This document shows, piece by piece, positions 9,029 through 17,727 of a DNA stretch of 64,000 nt. The stretch is taken from NCBI RefSeq assembly GCF_900103865.1, contig NZ_FNII01000012.1:55545-119544 (forward strand). The letters are read 5' to 3'. How positions within the stretch are numbered: the stretch's first letter is position 1; each line of letters begins with the position of its first letter. The notes beneath the pieces were generated by a model. It ran no database searches. It was not told where the DNA came from and saw nothing but the letters and a program-made list of their open reading frames with translations. Source of the DNA: Vreelandella arcis (GTDB lineage: Bacteria; Pseudomonadota; Gammaproteobacteria; Pseudomonadales; Halomonadaceae). The translations under genes and the position numbers were made by a program.

Positions 9029-10021
9029 TCATTTGCGCACCGGCTGTCGGGTGCGCAAATGCCGTGAGACGACTTGTTGCCCGCATACGTACTCGCCTTC
9101 CGTCGCGGCCAGCGCACAGCGCAGCGTTAACTCAGCGATTCGATCGTAATCTTGCAGCGCCGAGTTGATCGGCTGAGGCAAAAAATCCAGCAGGCGGTGG
9201 TCGCCAAAGGTCGCTAACCTCATGCCCTCGGGCAGCCCACCACGCTCAAGAAACACATCGAACACCCCTTCCAATAGCGTATAGGACGCCGTCACCAGCG
9301 CATCTGCGCCACCGCACTCATCCAACAGCTCGGCCGCCAAGCGCGCGCCCTCGCTGCGTTCGTAATGGGCGCCGCTAAAATATAGCGGCGTAATGGAGGT
9401 GTCTGCCAGCGCTGCCTGAAACCCGGCACGGCGCTCACGGCTGATAGACAGTTCTGGCATTGCTTCTAGCCACGCCACCCGCTGAGTCGTCGGACCTATC
9501 ACTGATTGCGTTAACGTCAATGCGGCTTGCCGGTCGTTACTGACCACGCTGGCAAACTGTTTCGGGTCTAGCCCCCTATCCATGCCCACCACACTCCAGC
9601 CTTCATGAACCAGATCGGCGTAGAAAGAGTCATCTCTGGCTAAGCAGCTTGCCGTAATCAATACTTCACAGCGCTGCGCGCGCAGCGCTAGCGCTAACGC
9701 CCGCTCACTTTCAGGGCAGTCGTCAGAACTCACGATGAGTAATTGATAGCCGCGCTCACGGGCGCCCCGCTCTATCCGTTTGGCTAGCCGCGCATAGCTG
9801 ATGTTTTCCAGGTCAGGCACGATCAGCCCTAGCAAGCGGCTGGCACCTCGGCGAAGCGCAGCGGCCTGGGGGTCGATGTGATAACGGTGCTGGCGAACCA
9901 CCACCATGACTTTTTCAATCGTCGACGCGCTAATGCGCCGCTTCTCAGCCTGGCCATTAATGACGTAGCTGGCGGTGGTGCGTGATACCCCGGCAAGTCG
10001 GGCAATATCGGCGAGTGTCAT
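9029..10021 (-). CDS. fruR: Cra/FruR-type LacI-family regulator of the fructose operon
   Basis: 330 residues from the ATG at 10021, which has GAGGGGGA upstream; the frame stays open a further 17 codons but that extension has no ribosome site and is not family-like. The N-terminus [20 protein letters not shown] closely matches E. coli Cra ([20 protein letters not shown] by recall), and Cra-like stretches continue (LVPDLEN-type [30 protein letters not shown], LPELS-like [25 protein letters not shown]). Family members sense fructose 1-phosphate. It is divergent from fruBKA. A perfect Cra-type palindrome lies within its own predicted promoter, suggesting autoregulation. Confidence 0.93.
   Translation of the reverse strand: [330 protein letters not shown]
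9031..9060. repeat. 11-bp perfect inverted repeat over the end of fruR
   Basis: ATTTGCGCACC (9031-9041) and GGTGCGCAAAT (9050-9060) form an 11-bp perfect stem with an 8-nt loop. It covers the last ten codons and stop of fruR and faces the end of mgsA. No U-run follows on either strand (the minus strand continues GATCGTTTAAG), so it may be a weak bidirectional terminator or a 3'-end stabiliser between the converging transcripts. Confidence 0.55.
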
Positions 10022-10103
10022 GCAGTTCCCCCTCTGGTTGCCGCGGTATTTTAGCAGGCGGCAGCCGCTCATCAGACCAAAGTCTAGGCGCGAAGCTCTT
10101 GTG

Positions 10104-10140
10104 TCTATAAGTGAATCGATTCAGCATAGCCAACTATACA
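10104..10140. promoter_or_regulatory. Divergent fruR/fruB promoters with perfect Cra-type operator
   Basis: The perfect palindrome TGAATCGATTCA (10112-10123) matches the Cra consensus TGAAWCSWTTCA at all 12 positions. On the plus strand it lies about where the -35 would be for a fruB promoter with -10 TATACA (10135-10140). On the minus strand it sits in the 18-bp spacer of a fruR promoter with -35 TTGGCT (10128-10133) and -10 TATAGA (10104-10109). One bound dimer could therefore control both directions. The operator call rests on sequence match and position; the promoter elements are weaker. Confidence 0.75.
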
Positions 10141-10144
10141 CAGA

Positions 10145-10156
10145 TGACACGATTCA
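10145..10156 (+). promoter_or_regulatory. Second Cra-type operator at fruB
   Basis: TGACACGATTCA matches the Cra consensus at 11 of 12 positions (C for A at position 4). It begins exactly 33 bp after the first site, about three helical turns, and falls near the predicted fruB transcription start. Two in-phase operators bracketing the promoter suggest cooperative repression. Confidence 0.6.
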
Positions 10157-10204
10157 TCCAGCTCACCTCGGTGTGCTACGACTATCGTTTTACAGGAGAC
10201 ACCT

Positions 10205-13078
10205 ATGCTGACGCTCGGCTCTGATGACATCTTGCTGGACTGCCAGGCAACCGATTGGCAGGCGGCACTGGACAGCGCCGCCAACGCGCTGGTGGGAGCC
10301 GGGTTTGTCGAGCCCGGCTACCGTGACGGCCTTCACGCCAGGGAGGCGCAGTCCTCAACGTTTTTAGGCAATGCTATTGCCATTCCCCACGGCACGCCCG
10401 AAAGCCGCGAATACGTCAAGCAAACCGGGGTTCGCGTTCTTCAGTTCCCCCACGGCGTAAAGTGGCACGATGGCCAACAGGTACACGTCTTAGTCACTAT
10501 TGCTGCGCAAAACGATGAACACCTCGACATTCTGCGCCAGCTAACCCATGTACTCGATCGAGAAGGCGTCGCCGAGCAGTTGGCCAGCGCCACGTCTGCC
10601 GCCGATGTGGCGCGCTTGCTTTCCAAACCGGCCGTAACGCCACGCCTGGATGCTGACACGCTGTGCGTCAGTTTCCCTGCCAAAGACCTTGAGGAATTAA
10701 CCCTGGCGGCTGCCGCGCGGTTGCGGCAAAGCGGCTGCGTGGATAACACTTTTATCAGCGCCATCGCCACCTCTGAGCCCACTTGGCTGGGCAACGGACT
10801 TTGGCTGGCCAGCCACGCTCATGGGGTAGTGCAACCCGCCCTTGGGGTCGCCACCCCTGCCGCCCCGTCGCTTAGCCATCAAGGTCATCCGGTTCATGCG
10901 CTATTCTGCCTAGCGGCCAGCGGCGAAAGCCACCGCCCGCTGCTTGAACAATTACTCCCTTTGCTGGAACGCAGTGAAAGCGAAAGCCTCGTCAACAAAA
11001 CCAGCGCGCAGTTGCTGGCCGCTCTTGCGGGCGAAACCGCCAGCACGCAAACCCAGCGCGCCCGGGTGTTAAACCCCCATGGGTTGCACGCCCGCCCGGC
11101 CAAGCAGCTGGTACAAATCGCACGAGCTCAGGGCATTCCGATCAACGTACGCCTCGAGGAAGGCAGCGCCACGCCAGTATCTGCCGCCAGCTTAACCAAA
11201 GTGATTGGCTTGGGCGCGAGGCGCGGCCAATGGCTTGTGTTATCAGCCGAGGGCGAACAGGCCAGCCAGGCATTGGCGGCGGTCGCCGAGTCCATTGAAA
11301 CCGGTTTGGGCGAAAAGGTCGCCCCCTGGGAGGGCGAGCGCGATAGCGTTGCACCGCTATCAAACACCGCCAAACCAGCCGTCGAGCCACTTACCGACGA
11401 CACTCCCCATTCAGGCGTGGCCGCATCGCCGGGGCTGGCTATTGCGCCCGTATTTGTTATGCGTCCGCTACAGTTTGACTACCCGCAGGATGCCGATAAC
11501 CCTGAGCATGAAATTGCCCGCTTACGCGAGGCATTGAAAGAAGGGGCTGACCAGCTAAGAGAACTCGTGCATAACGCACCGGGCGGTGAGGTCGCCGACA
11601 TTCTTTCTATGCATGAAGAAATGCTCGACGACCCCGAACTACACCAGGCCGCTATTGAAGCCATTCGTGAAGGGCGTTCAGCACAAGCCGGCTGGTGGGA
11701 GGCCATCGATACCGCTGCCCACGCCCAGGAAATGCTGGCTGATCGCTTATTGGCCGAGCGCGCCGCCGACCTACGCGACGTTGGCCGCCGGGTACTGGGT
11801 GTGCTGTGTAACGCCAAACTGCCCACCCCGCCCGACTACCCGTATATTCTGGTGATGGACGATATCGGCCCTTCCGATGTCGCCCGTCTGGATACCGCCC
11901 GCGTGCGTGGCCTGCTGACCGTGCGCGGCGGCGCCACTTCGCACAGCGCGATTCTGGCCCGCGCCTTGGGCATCCCCGCTGTGGTGGGCGCTGGCGAAGC
12001 AGTCATAGCGTTGCCCAACGGCGGCATGATGATTTTGGATGGCGAGCGTGGACGGGTAACCCACAAACCCTCGGAAGCGCGTCTGCAACGCGCGGAACAA
12101 CAGCTACTCGACCAGCAGCAGCGTGAAGCCGAGGCCTGGGAAACACGCTTTGAGACCGCCCAAACCCGCGACGGTCATCGGGTGGAAGTGGCCGCCAACC
12201 TAGGCAATACCGCCCACGCCGACGATGCCGTCGAGCGGGGAGCGGAGGGCGTTGGCCTATTGCGCACCGAGTTTCTGTTTATGGCCCACGCCAGCGCGCC
12301 GGATTTACAAACTCAGATCGATGAATACCGTCAGGCCGTGGACGCCCTCAAAGGGCGCCCGCTGGTCGCCCGTACACTGGATGTCGGCGGCGATAAACCG
12401 CTGCCCTACTGGCCCGTTCCCCAAGAAGACAACCCCTTCCTGGGCCTGCGTGGTATTCGTTTAGCATTAACCCAGCCCGATGTACTGGAAACCCAACTAC
12501 GCGCCTTACTGATGGCCAGTACGGATCAGCCATTGCGCATCATGCTGCCGATGGTTAAAGACATCGCCGAATTTCGCGCTGCCAAGGCGATTTACGATCG
12601 ACTGCTGAGCGAGATCGCCCCGTCACAACGAGCCACCGATGTTCAGCTCGGCGTGATGATTGAAGTGCCCTCCAGCGCCCTGCTTGCGCATTCGCTTGCC
12701 GCCGAGGTCGATTTCTTCTCAGTGGGCACCAACGATTTAACCCAATACACCCTGGCCATCGACCGTGGCCACCCCGAACTTTCCGCCCAGGCCGACGGCC
12801 TACACCCGGCGGTATTGCGCTTGATTCAAATGACCGTGGACGCCGCCCACGCCCAGGGCAAATGGGTCGGCGTCTGCGGCGAATTAGCCTCCGACGCCAT
12901 GGCGGTGCCGGTGCTAGTCGGCCTAGGCGTTGACGAGCTGTCGGTGAGTGCGCGACAAATCCCGCTGGTCAAAGCGCGGCTGCGCGAGTTTGATTTTGCC
13001 GATGCTCAGGCTAGCGCTCAGCTTGCCCTGAAACAGGCCACCAGCGATGCCGTCCGCGACGCGCTGGAGGCCCGCTAA
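10205..13078 (+). CDS. fruB: Fructose PTS multiphosphoryl transfer protein (EIIA-HPr-EI)
   Basis: 957 residues. It carries phosphate from phosphoenolpyruvate to FruA. The domains in order are: EIIA-Fru at about 1-150 with phosphorylated H62 in AIPHGTPES; a second, degenerate EIIA-like domain at about 155-280 (WLGNGLWLASHAHG); HPr at about 284-370 with H295 in NPHGLHARPA; and EI at about 402-957 with H580 in GGATSHSAILARALGIPAVVG, the PEP-binding GVGLLRTEFLF, and VGTNDLTQY. The length is that of the Pseudomonas-type FruB rather than the shorter enterobacterial FPr, which lacks EI. Having its own EI makes fructose uptake independent of a general PTS. AGGAG precedes the start. It overlaps fruK at one base (TAATG). 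Confidence 0.96.
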   Translation: MLTLGSDDILLDCQATDWQAALDSAANALVGAGFVEPGYRDGLHAREAQSSTFLGNAIAIPHGTPESREYVKQTGVRVLQFPHGVKWHDGQQVHVLVTIAAQNDEHLDILRQLTHVLDREGVAEQLASATSAADVARLLSKPAVTPRLDADTLCVSFPAKDLEELTLAAAARLRQSGCVDNTFISAIATSEPTWLGNGLWLASHAHGVVQPALGVATPAAPSLSHQGHPVHALFCLAASGESHRPLLEQLLPLLERSESESLVNKTSAQLLAALAGETASTQTQRARVLNPHGLHARPAKQLVQIARAQGIPINVRLEEGSATPVSAASLTKVIGLGARRGQWLVLSAEGEQASQALAAVAESIETGLGEKVAPWEGERDSVAPLSNTAKPAVEPLTDDTPHSGVAASPGLAIAPVFVMRPLQFDYPQDADNPEHEIARLREALKEGADQLRELVHNAPGGEVADILSMHEEMLDDPELHQAAIEAIREGRSAQAGWWEAIDTAAHAQEMLADRLLAERAADLRDVGRRVLGVLCNAKLPTPPDYPYILVMDDIGPSDVARLDTARVRGLLTVRGGATSHSAILARALGIPAVVGAGEAVIALPNGGMMILDGERGRVTHKPSEARLQRAEQQLLDQQQREAEAWETRFETAQTRDGHRVEVAANLGNTAHADDAVERGAEGVGLLRTEFLFMAHASAPDLQTQIDEYRQAVDALKGRPLVARTLDVGGDKPLPYWPVPQEDNPFLGLRGIRLALTQPDVLETQLRALLMASTDQPLRIMLPMVKDIAEFRAAKAIYDRLLSEIAPSQRATDVQLGVMIEVPSSALLAHSLAAEVDFFSVGTNDLTQYTLAIDRGHPELSAQADGLHPAVLRLIQMTVDAAHAQGKWVGVCGELASDAMAVPVLVGLGVDELSVSARQIPLVKARLREFDFADAQASAQLALKQATSDAVRDALEAR

Positions 13079-14049
13079 TGGCTCGCGTCCTGTGCATTAC
13101 GCTCAATCCGGCGCTGGATTTGGCGTTCAGCCTTGAGCAACTCACGTTAGGGGGGGTTAACCGCCCTAGTCACGCGCAGCTAGAAGCCGCAGGCAAAGGC
13201 GTCAACGTCGCCCGAGTGCTGGCGGGATTAGGCCACGAGGTCACCGTCAGCGGCTTTCTCGGCAGTGATAACGACGCCCCCTTTACGCTGGCTTTTCGCC
13301 ACGCCGGGTTAAACGACGACTTTGTGCGCGTCGCGGGCGAAACGCGCATTAATGCCAAACTAGCCGAGCAAAGCGGCCGCGTCACCGACATCAACGGCCC
13401 GGGCATGCCCATCACGTCAGAAGACCTGCAACATTTAACGGCACGCCTGGATACTCACCTAAAAAGCGCTACACCGCCGCTCGCGGTGGTAGTTGCTGGT
13501 AGCTTACCGCCGGGGCTTAGCCTGGATGATTTTCGCGACCTACTGGGCCATCTAAAAGCAAGCGGCGTCCCCCTGTGGGTAGATACCAGCGGTGAGGCGC
13601 TCAATGCGGCAATTGGGATTCAGCCAGCCGCCGTTAAGCCCAATGAGCTTGAACTAGCCGAGTGGGCCGGTGCAGCGCTTACCCATGACACTGCCCGCCT
13701 TGACGCCACGCAACGGCTGCATCACAGCGGCGTAGAACACGCGCTGATGTCCGCCGGTGCCGATGGCGTTCTGTGGGTCAGCCCGCTGGGTGTGTGGCAG
13801 GCAACGCCGCCTCACGTCACCGCCGTCAACACCGTGTGCGCCGGTGATACTTTCGTTGCGGGCATGCTGCATGGCTTGTTGAGCGGCCACACGCCCGACC
13901 AAACACTGCGCTTCGCCACGGCCCTCTCCGCAGACGCAGTTCGCCACGTCGGGGTGGGCAATCCCCAAGCCGACGACTTTGATTCACTCCAACAACAGAC
14001 CCGGGTACGGCGTCTTGACGACCCCATCACCGAGGGAGCACCGCTATGA
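13078..14049 (+). CDS. fruK: 1-phosphofructokinase
   Basis: 323 residues, PfkB/ribokinase family. It phosphorylates fructose 1-phosphate made by the PTS to fructose 1,6-bisphosphate. It has the family N-terminus (ITLNPALDLAF), the substrate-binding GGVNRPSHA and AAGKGVNVARVLAGLG, and the PfkB signature NTVCAGDTFVAGML with catalytic base D257. Its start overlaps the fruB stop (TAATG) and its end overlaps fruA (ATGA), so the three genes are translationally coupled. The product enters glycolysis at the level of fructose bisphosphate, bypassing pgi and phosphofructokinase. Confidence 0.96.
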   Translation: MARVLCITLNPALDLAFSLEQLTLGGVNRPSHAQLEAAGKGVNVARVLAGLGHEVTVSGFLGSDNDAPFTLAFRHAGLNDDFVRVAGETRINAKLAEQSGRVTDINGPGMPITSEDLQHLTARLDTHLKSATPPLAVVVAGSLPPGLSLDDFRDLLGHLKASGVPLWVDTSGEALNAAIGIQPAAVKPNELELAEWAGAALTHDTARLDATQRLHHSGVEHALMSAGADGVLWVSPLGVWQATPPHVTAVNTVCAGDTFVAGMLHGLLSGHTPDQTLRFATALSADAVRHVGVGNPQADDFDSLQQQTRVRRLDDPITEGAPL

Positions 14050-15779
14050 ATTTAATACTGATTACCGCCTGCCCAAGCGGCATGGCGACCACCTTCCTCG
14101 CCGCCAAGCGGCTGGAACAGGCAGCCGAGCGCCAGGGCTGGCACGTCCACGTGGAAATGCACGGCGAGCTCGCACCGCTGCAACCCGCCACCGCCGAGCA
14201 GATTGCCAATGCCGACCTGATTGTCGTTGCAGCGAATCACGTCCCCGCGCCTGAGCGCTTTGAAGGCAAACGGCTCTATCAAGCCCCGATTGCCGATGCG
14301 CTACCCGACCCCGACGCCTTTTTGGCGACGGCAAAACGCGATGCGCCACTTTATCAGGCGCCCGCCGATGCCCCCACCGCCAAGCCAAGTGCCGCAGAAG
14401 GCCAGAAAATTGTTGCCGTGACCGCCTGCCCAACAGGCGTTGCGCATACGTTCATGGCCGCCGAAGCGCTGGCTGAAGCTGGTAGCGCCATGGGTCACGC
14501 CATCCGTGTGGAAACCCAAGGTTCAGTGGGTGCCCAGGATCAACTGACCGAGCAAGAAATTGCCGAAGCGGATGTCGTGGTACTCGCCTGTGATATCGAC
14601 GTTGACCCCGCGCGCTTTGCCGGCAAGCGTATTTATCGCACCTCTACCGGCAATGCCTTGAAGAAGCCTCGCCCGACGCTGGAAGCCGCCCTCGCCCACG
14701 CCAGTGTGGAGGATGGCAACCAATCAGCAGCCACTGGCGAAGGCAAAAGCATCAAAGAGAAAGGCGTGTATAAACACCTGCTGACGGGTGTCTCGTTTAT
14801 GCTGCCGATGGTGGTTGCCGGCGGTTTGCTGATTGCGCTTTCATTTGTGTTCGGCATTGAAGCTTTTGAGCAGGAAGGCACCTTGGCTGCAGCGCTAATG
14901 CAGATTGGTGGTGGCACCGCCTTTGCACTGATGATTCCGGTGCTGGCAGGCTACATTGCCTACTCCATTGCCGACCGGCCCGGCATCGCGCCAGGCATGA
15001 TTGGCGGCATGCTGGCGTCCAATATCGGTTCCGGCTTTATCGGCGGTATCCTGGCAGGCTTTTTAGCCGGTTACGTCGCCTTAGCGGTTACGCGCTATGT
15101 CAAACTTCCCTCCAGCGTTGAATCCCTTAAACCGATTCTGATCATTCCGCTGGTGGCCAGTTTGGTCACCGGCCTGACCATGATCTACGTGATTGGCGAA
15201 CCCGTAGCGGCACTGCTCGATGGTCTGACCAGCTTTTTAGAGTCCATGGGGTCTACCAACGCCGTGCTATTGGGCATTCTGCTGGGGGCGATGATGTGCT
15301 TCGACTTGGGCGGCCCGGTCAACAAAGCTGCCTATACTTTCGGCGTGGGTCTGCTCGCCTCGGAAACCTACGGGCCCATGGCGGCGATTATGGCGGCGGG
15401 CATGGTGCCGGCGATTGGCATGGGCATCGCCAGTTTTGTGGCCCGCCCCAAGTTCTCTCAGCCAGAGCGTGAAACGGGTAAAGCGTCGTTTGTGCTGGGT
15501 TTATGCTTTATCACCGAAGGCGCGATTCCGTTTGCCGCTAAAGACCCGCTGCGGGTCATTCCTGCCTGTATGGTGGGCGGCGCGGTCACCGGGGCGCTTT
15601 CAATGCTGATCGGTGCCAAGCTGATGGCTCCCCACGGCGGTATTTTTGTGCTGCTGATTCCCAACGCGATTACCCCGGTTGTCCTGTATTTAGGCGCCAT
15701 CGTGGTGGGCTCGCTGATTACCGGCCTGAGCTACGCCATGATCAAGCGTGGGGCCACCCAGGTAGCGATTGCCAGCTAA
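14046..15779 (+). CDS. fruA: Fructose PTS permease EIIB'BC
   Basis: 577 residues, inner-membrane fructose transporter that phosphorylates its substrate to fructose 1-phosphate. There are two EIIB-like domains: residues 1-100 with C9 in TACPSGMATTF, and about 117-220 with C128 in TACPTGVAHTFMAAEAL. The EIIC channel follows from about residue 236 (GVYKHLLTGVSFMLPMVVAGG) with roughly eight to ten hydrophobic segments. Both EIIB domains keep a cysteine in the active-site position; in the E. coli FruA sequence that I recall the first domain has lost it. The final gene of fruBKA is followed by a strong terminator at 15790. Confidence 0.96.
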   Translation: MNLILITACPSGMATTFLAAKRLEQAAERQGWHVHVEMHGELAPLQPATAEQIANADLIVVAANHVPAPERFEGKRLYQAPIADALPDPDAFLATAKRDAPLYQAPADAPTAKPSAAEGQKIVAVTACPTGVAHTFMAAEALAEAGSAMGHAIRVETQGSVGAQDQLTEQEIAEADVVVLACDIDVDPARFAGKRIYRTSTGNALKKPRPTLEAALAHASVEDGNQSAATGEGKSIKEKGVYKHLLTGVSFMLPMVVAGGLLIALSFVFGIEAFEQEGTLAAALMQIGGGTAFALMIPVLAGYIAYSIADRPGIAPGMIGGMLASNIGSGFIGGILAGFLAGYVALAVTRYVKLPSSVESLKPILIIPLVASLVTGLTMIYVIGEPVAALLDGLTSFLESMGSTNAVLLGILLGAMMCFDLGGPVNKAAYTFGVGLLASETYGPMAAIMAAGMVPAIGMGIASFVARPKFSQPERETGKASFVLGLCFITEGAIPFAAKDPLRVIPACMVGGAVTGALSMLIGAKLMAPHGGIFVLLIPNAITPVVLYLGAIVVGSLITGLSYAMIKRGATQVAIAS

Positions 15780-15789
15780 TTGCACCTTT

Positions 15790-15812
15790 GGCGGGCTAAG
15801 GCCCGCCTTTTT
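15790..15812 (+). terminator. Rho-independent terminator after fruA
   Basis: GGCGGGC (15790-15796), loop TAAG, GCCCGCC (15801-15807), then TTTTT. A perfect 7-bp GC stem with a U-run, 10 nt after the fruA stop. Confidence 0.92.
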
Positions 15813-15866
15813 ATTGATTTTGTGATTGGTTTTATTACCGCCAACCACCCTTTTATCCGCTTTCGG

Positions 15867-15901
15867 TTGTCACAGCGTGTCGTTTATGTAGTATTTTTAC
15901 A
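15867..15901 (+). promoter_or_regulatory. Predicted pgi promoter overlapped by HexR-like operator
   Basis: -35 TTGTCA (15867-15872, 5 of 6 to TTGACA), a 16-bp spacer and -10 TAGTAT (15889-15894) lie about 50 nt before pgi. TGTAGTATTTTTACA (15887-15901) covers the -10. Its outer TGTA/TACA arms are complementary, and it shares the TGTAGTAnnnnTTAC pattern with the pyk/gap site at 6868. It matches 10 of 15 positions of the recalled HexR motif, including all the conserved outer positions. Confidence 0.55.
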
Positions 15902-15948
15902 CACATAGCATCAAGGCCCCTCGCCAACCTACAACAACGGACTTTTCT

Positions 15949-17622
15949 ATGTTTCAACTAACCCGCAGTGTGACGTGGCAGGCACTTGAACGCCTGCGCG
16001 ACGAGACCGCAAACGATCGCATCCGTGACTACTTCACGAATGACCCGCAGCGCTTTGAAAAAATGAGCCTGCGGGTAGGCGGCCTATTCCTCGACTACTC
16101 AAAACACCACGTCTCCGAAAACGTCATGGCCAAGCTGATCGAACTGGCCGACCACTCAGCGCTGGTTCAGCGTCGTGCCCAAATGTTTTCGGGCGATATT
16201 ATCAACGTCACCGAAGACCGTCCCGTGCTACACACTGCGCTCCGGCATCTAGGCGATGAGCCGGTTTTCGTTGATGGCAAAGACGTGATGCCTGAAATCA
16301 CCCGCACCCGCGAACAGATCAAGCTGTTTTCCGAAGCGGTGCGCAGCGGCGAGTGGAAAGGCTACAACGGCCAGCGCATTAAAGACGTCGTGAATATCGG
16401 CATTGGCGGCTCGGATCTTGGCCCCAACATGGCCGTGCGTGCGCTGTTGAAATACCGCCACCCGGAGCTGCACTTCCACTTTGTATCGAACGTCGACGGT
16501 ACCCATATCCAGAAGGTGCTATCGCGGCTCGATCCGGCTACCACGTTGTTTATCGTCTCGACCAAAACGTTTTCCACCCAGGAAACGCTGCTCAATGCCA
16601 AAACGGCGCGGCGCTGGTTCCTGGAAAACGCCGGTGAAGATGCCGACGTGGGCGCGCACTTTATCGCCGCTTCCACCAACCGCAAGGCGGCAATGGAATT
16701 CGGCATCCGTGAAGAGAACGTGTTCGAATTCTGGGCCTGGGTCGGCGGACGCTACTCCATGTGGTCGTCGATTGGTCTGCCCATCGCACTTTCCATCGGC
16801 TTTGAAGGTTTTATCGAGCTGCTGGAAGGCGCCCACGAGATGGATCGCCACTTTATCGAAGCGCCCTTCTCGGAAAATATGCCGGTGCTCATGGCATTGA
16901 TTGGTATCTGGTATATCAACTTCATCGGTTCTGAAACCCAGGCCATCGTGCCCTACGACCAAGCGCTCAACCAGCTGCCTTCTTTCCTGCAGCAGTTGGA
17001 TATGGAGTCCAACGGTAAATCGGTGGATATCTTCGGACATCCGGTCAACTACAAAACCGGCCCGATTGTCTGGGGACAAACCGGTTCTAACGGCCAGCAT
17101 GCGTTTTTCCAGCTGCTGCACCAGGGCACCCGCTACGTGCCTATCGACTTTATCGCCTCGCTCAAGCCCGAGCCAGGCGTGGAAGATCATCACTTCGCCC
17201 TGCTAACCAACATGCTCGCCCAGGCCAACGCCTTTATGGAGGGCAGCCAAGGCAATAGCAAAGAACTCAGCCAGCACGACCCCTACAGCTGCCCCGGCAA
17301 CCGCCCTTCCAGCACGCTACTGCTGGATGAGCTAACGCCGAAAAACCTGGGGGCCCTGATCGCACTCTACGAGCACAAGGTGTTTGTCCAAGGGGTGATC
17401 TGGAACATCAACTCCTTTGACCAGTGGGGCGTGCAGCTTGGCAAACGTATTGCCGGTGAAATCAGCGAACGCATCGACACCAACGCCGCCGACTTCGACG
17501 CCTCCACACAAGGCCTGCTGGAACTGTTACGTGGCCACTTCCCCAATGGCGGTAGCAGCGCAAAGGAAAGCGCACCGGCCGGTGGCGATAACGATAAGAA
17601 GCCGACACGGAAGAAGCGTTAG
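15949..17622 (+). CDS. pgi: Glucose-6-phosphate isomerase
   Basis: 557 residues, interconverts glucose 6-phosphate and fructose 6-phosphate in the cytoplasm. The sugar-binding SIS domains carry NIGIGGSDLGP, the signature WVGGRYSMWSSIGLPIALSI, and the run LPSFLQQLDMESNGKSV. QHAFFQLLHQGTRYVPIDF contains the catalytic histidine, and FDQWGVQLGKRIAGEI the C-terminal lysine signature. The last 20 or so residues are a charged, low-complexity tail ending KKPTRKKR, an extension beyond the conserved core. It is monocistronic, with its own promoter and HexR-like site upstream and a strong terminator at 17650. Confidence 0.97.
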   Translation: MFQLTRSVTWQALERLRDETANDRIRDYFTNDPQRFEKMSLRVGGLFLDYSKHHVSENVMAKLIELADHSALVQRRAQMFSGDIINVTEDRPVLHTALRHLGDEPVFVDGKDVMPEITRTREQIKLFSEAVRSGEWKGYNGQRIKDVVNIGIGGSDLGPNMAVRALLKYRHPELHFHFVSNVDGTHIQKVLSRLDPATTLFIVSTKTFSTQETLLNAKTARRWFLENAGEDADVGAHFIAASTNRKAAMEFGIREENVFEFWAWVGGRYSMWSSIGLPIALSIGFEGFIELLEGAHEMDRHFIEAPFSENMPVLMALIGIWYINFIGSETQAIVPYDQALNQLPSFLQQLDMESNGKSVDIFGHPVNYKTGPIVWGQTGSNGQHAFFQLLHQGTRYVPIDFIASLKPEPGVEDHHFALLTNMLAQANAFMEGSQGNSKELSQHDPYSCPGNRPSSTLLLDELTPKNLGALIALYEHKVFVQGVIWNINSFDQWGVQLGKRIAGEISERIDTNAADFDASTQGLLELLRGHFPNGGSSAKESAPAGGDNDKKPTRKKR

Positions 17623-17649
17623 GTTGACGTGGTAAATGAATCGGAAAGC

Positions 17650-17681
17650 AAAACGCCTTGGCTGAGAAGCCAGGGCGTTTT
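17650..17681. terminator. Bidirectional terminator between pgi and 17728
   Basis: AAAACGCCTTGGCT (17650-17663), loop GAGA, AGCCAGGGCGTTTT (17668-17681). A 14-bp stem with one G-T wobble and A/T tails on both sides, serving converging pgi and the minus-strand gene that ends at 17728. Confidence 0.9.
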
Positions 17682-17727
17682 CCCTTTATACGCAACATAC
17701 CTGCATTTAGATATTCGCAGCAGACCC

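Noticed and set aside
16519..17193. 224-codon open frame opposite pgi
   Set aside because: Shadow of a high-GC third-position pattern in pgi; no start signal and no recognisable domain.
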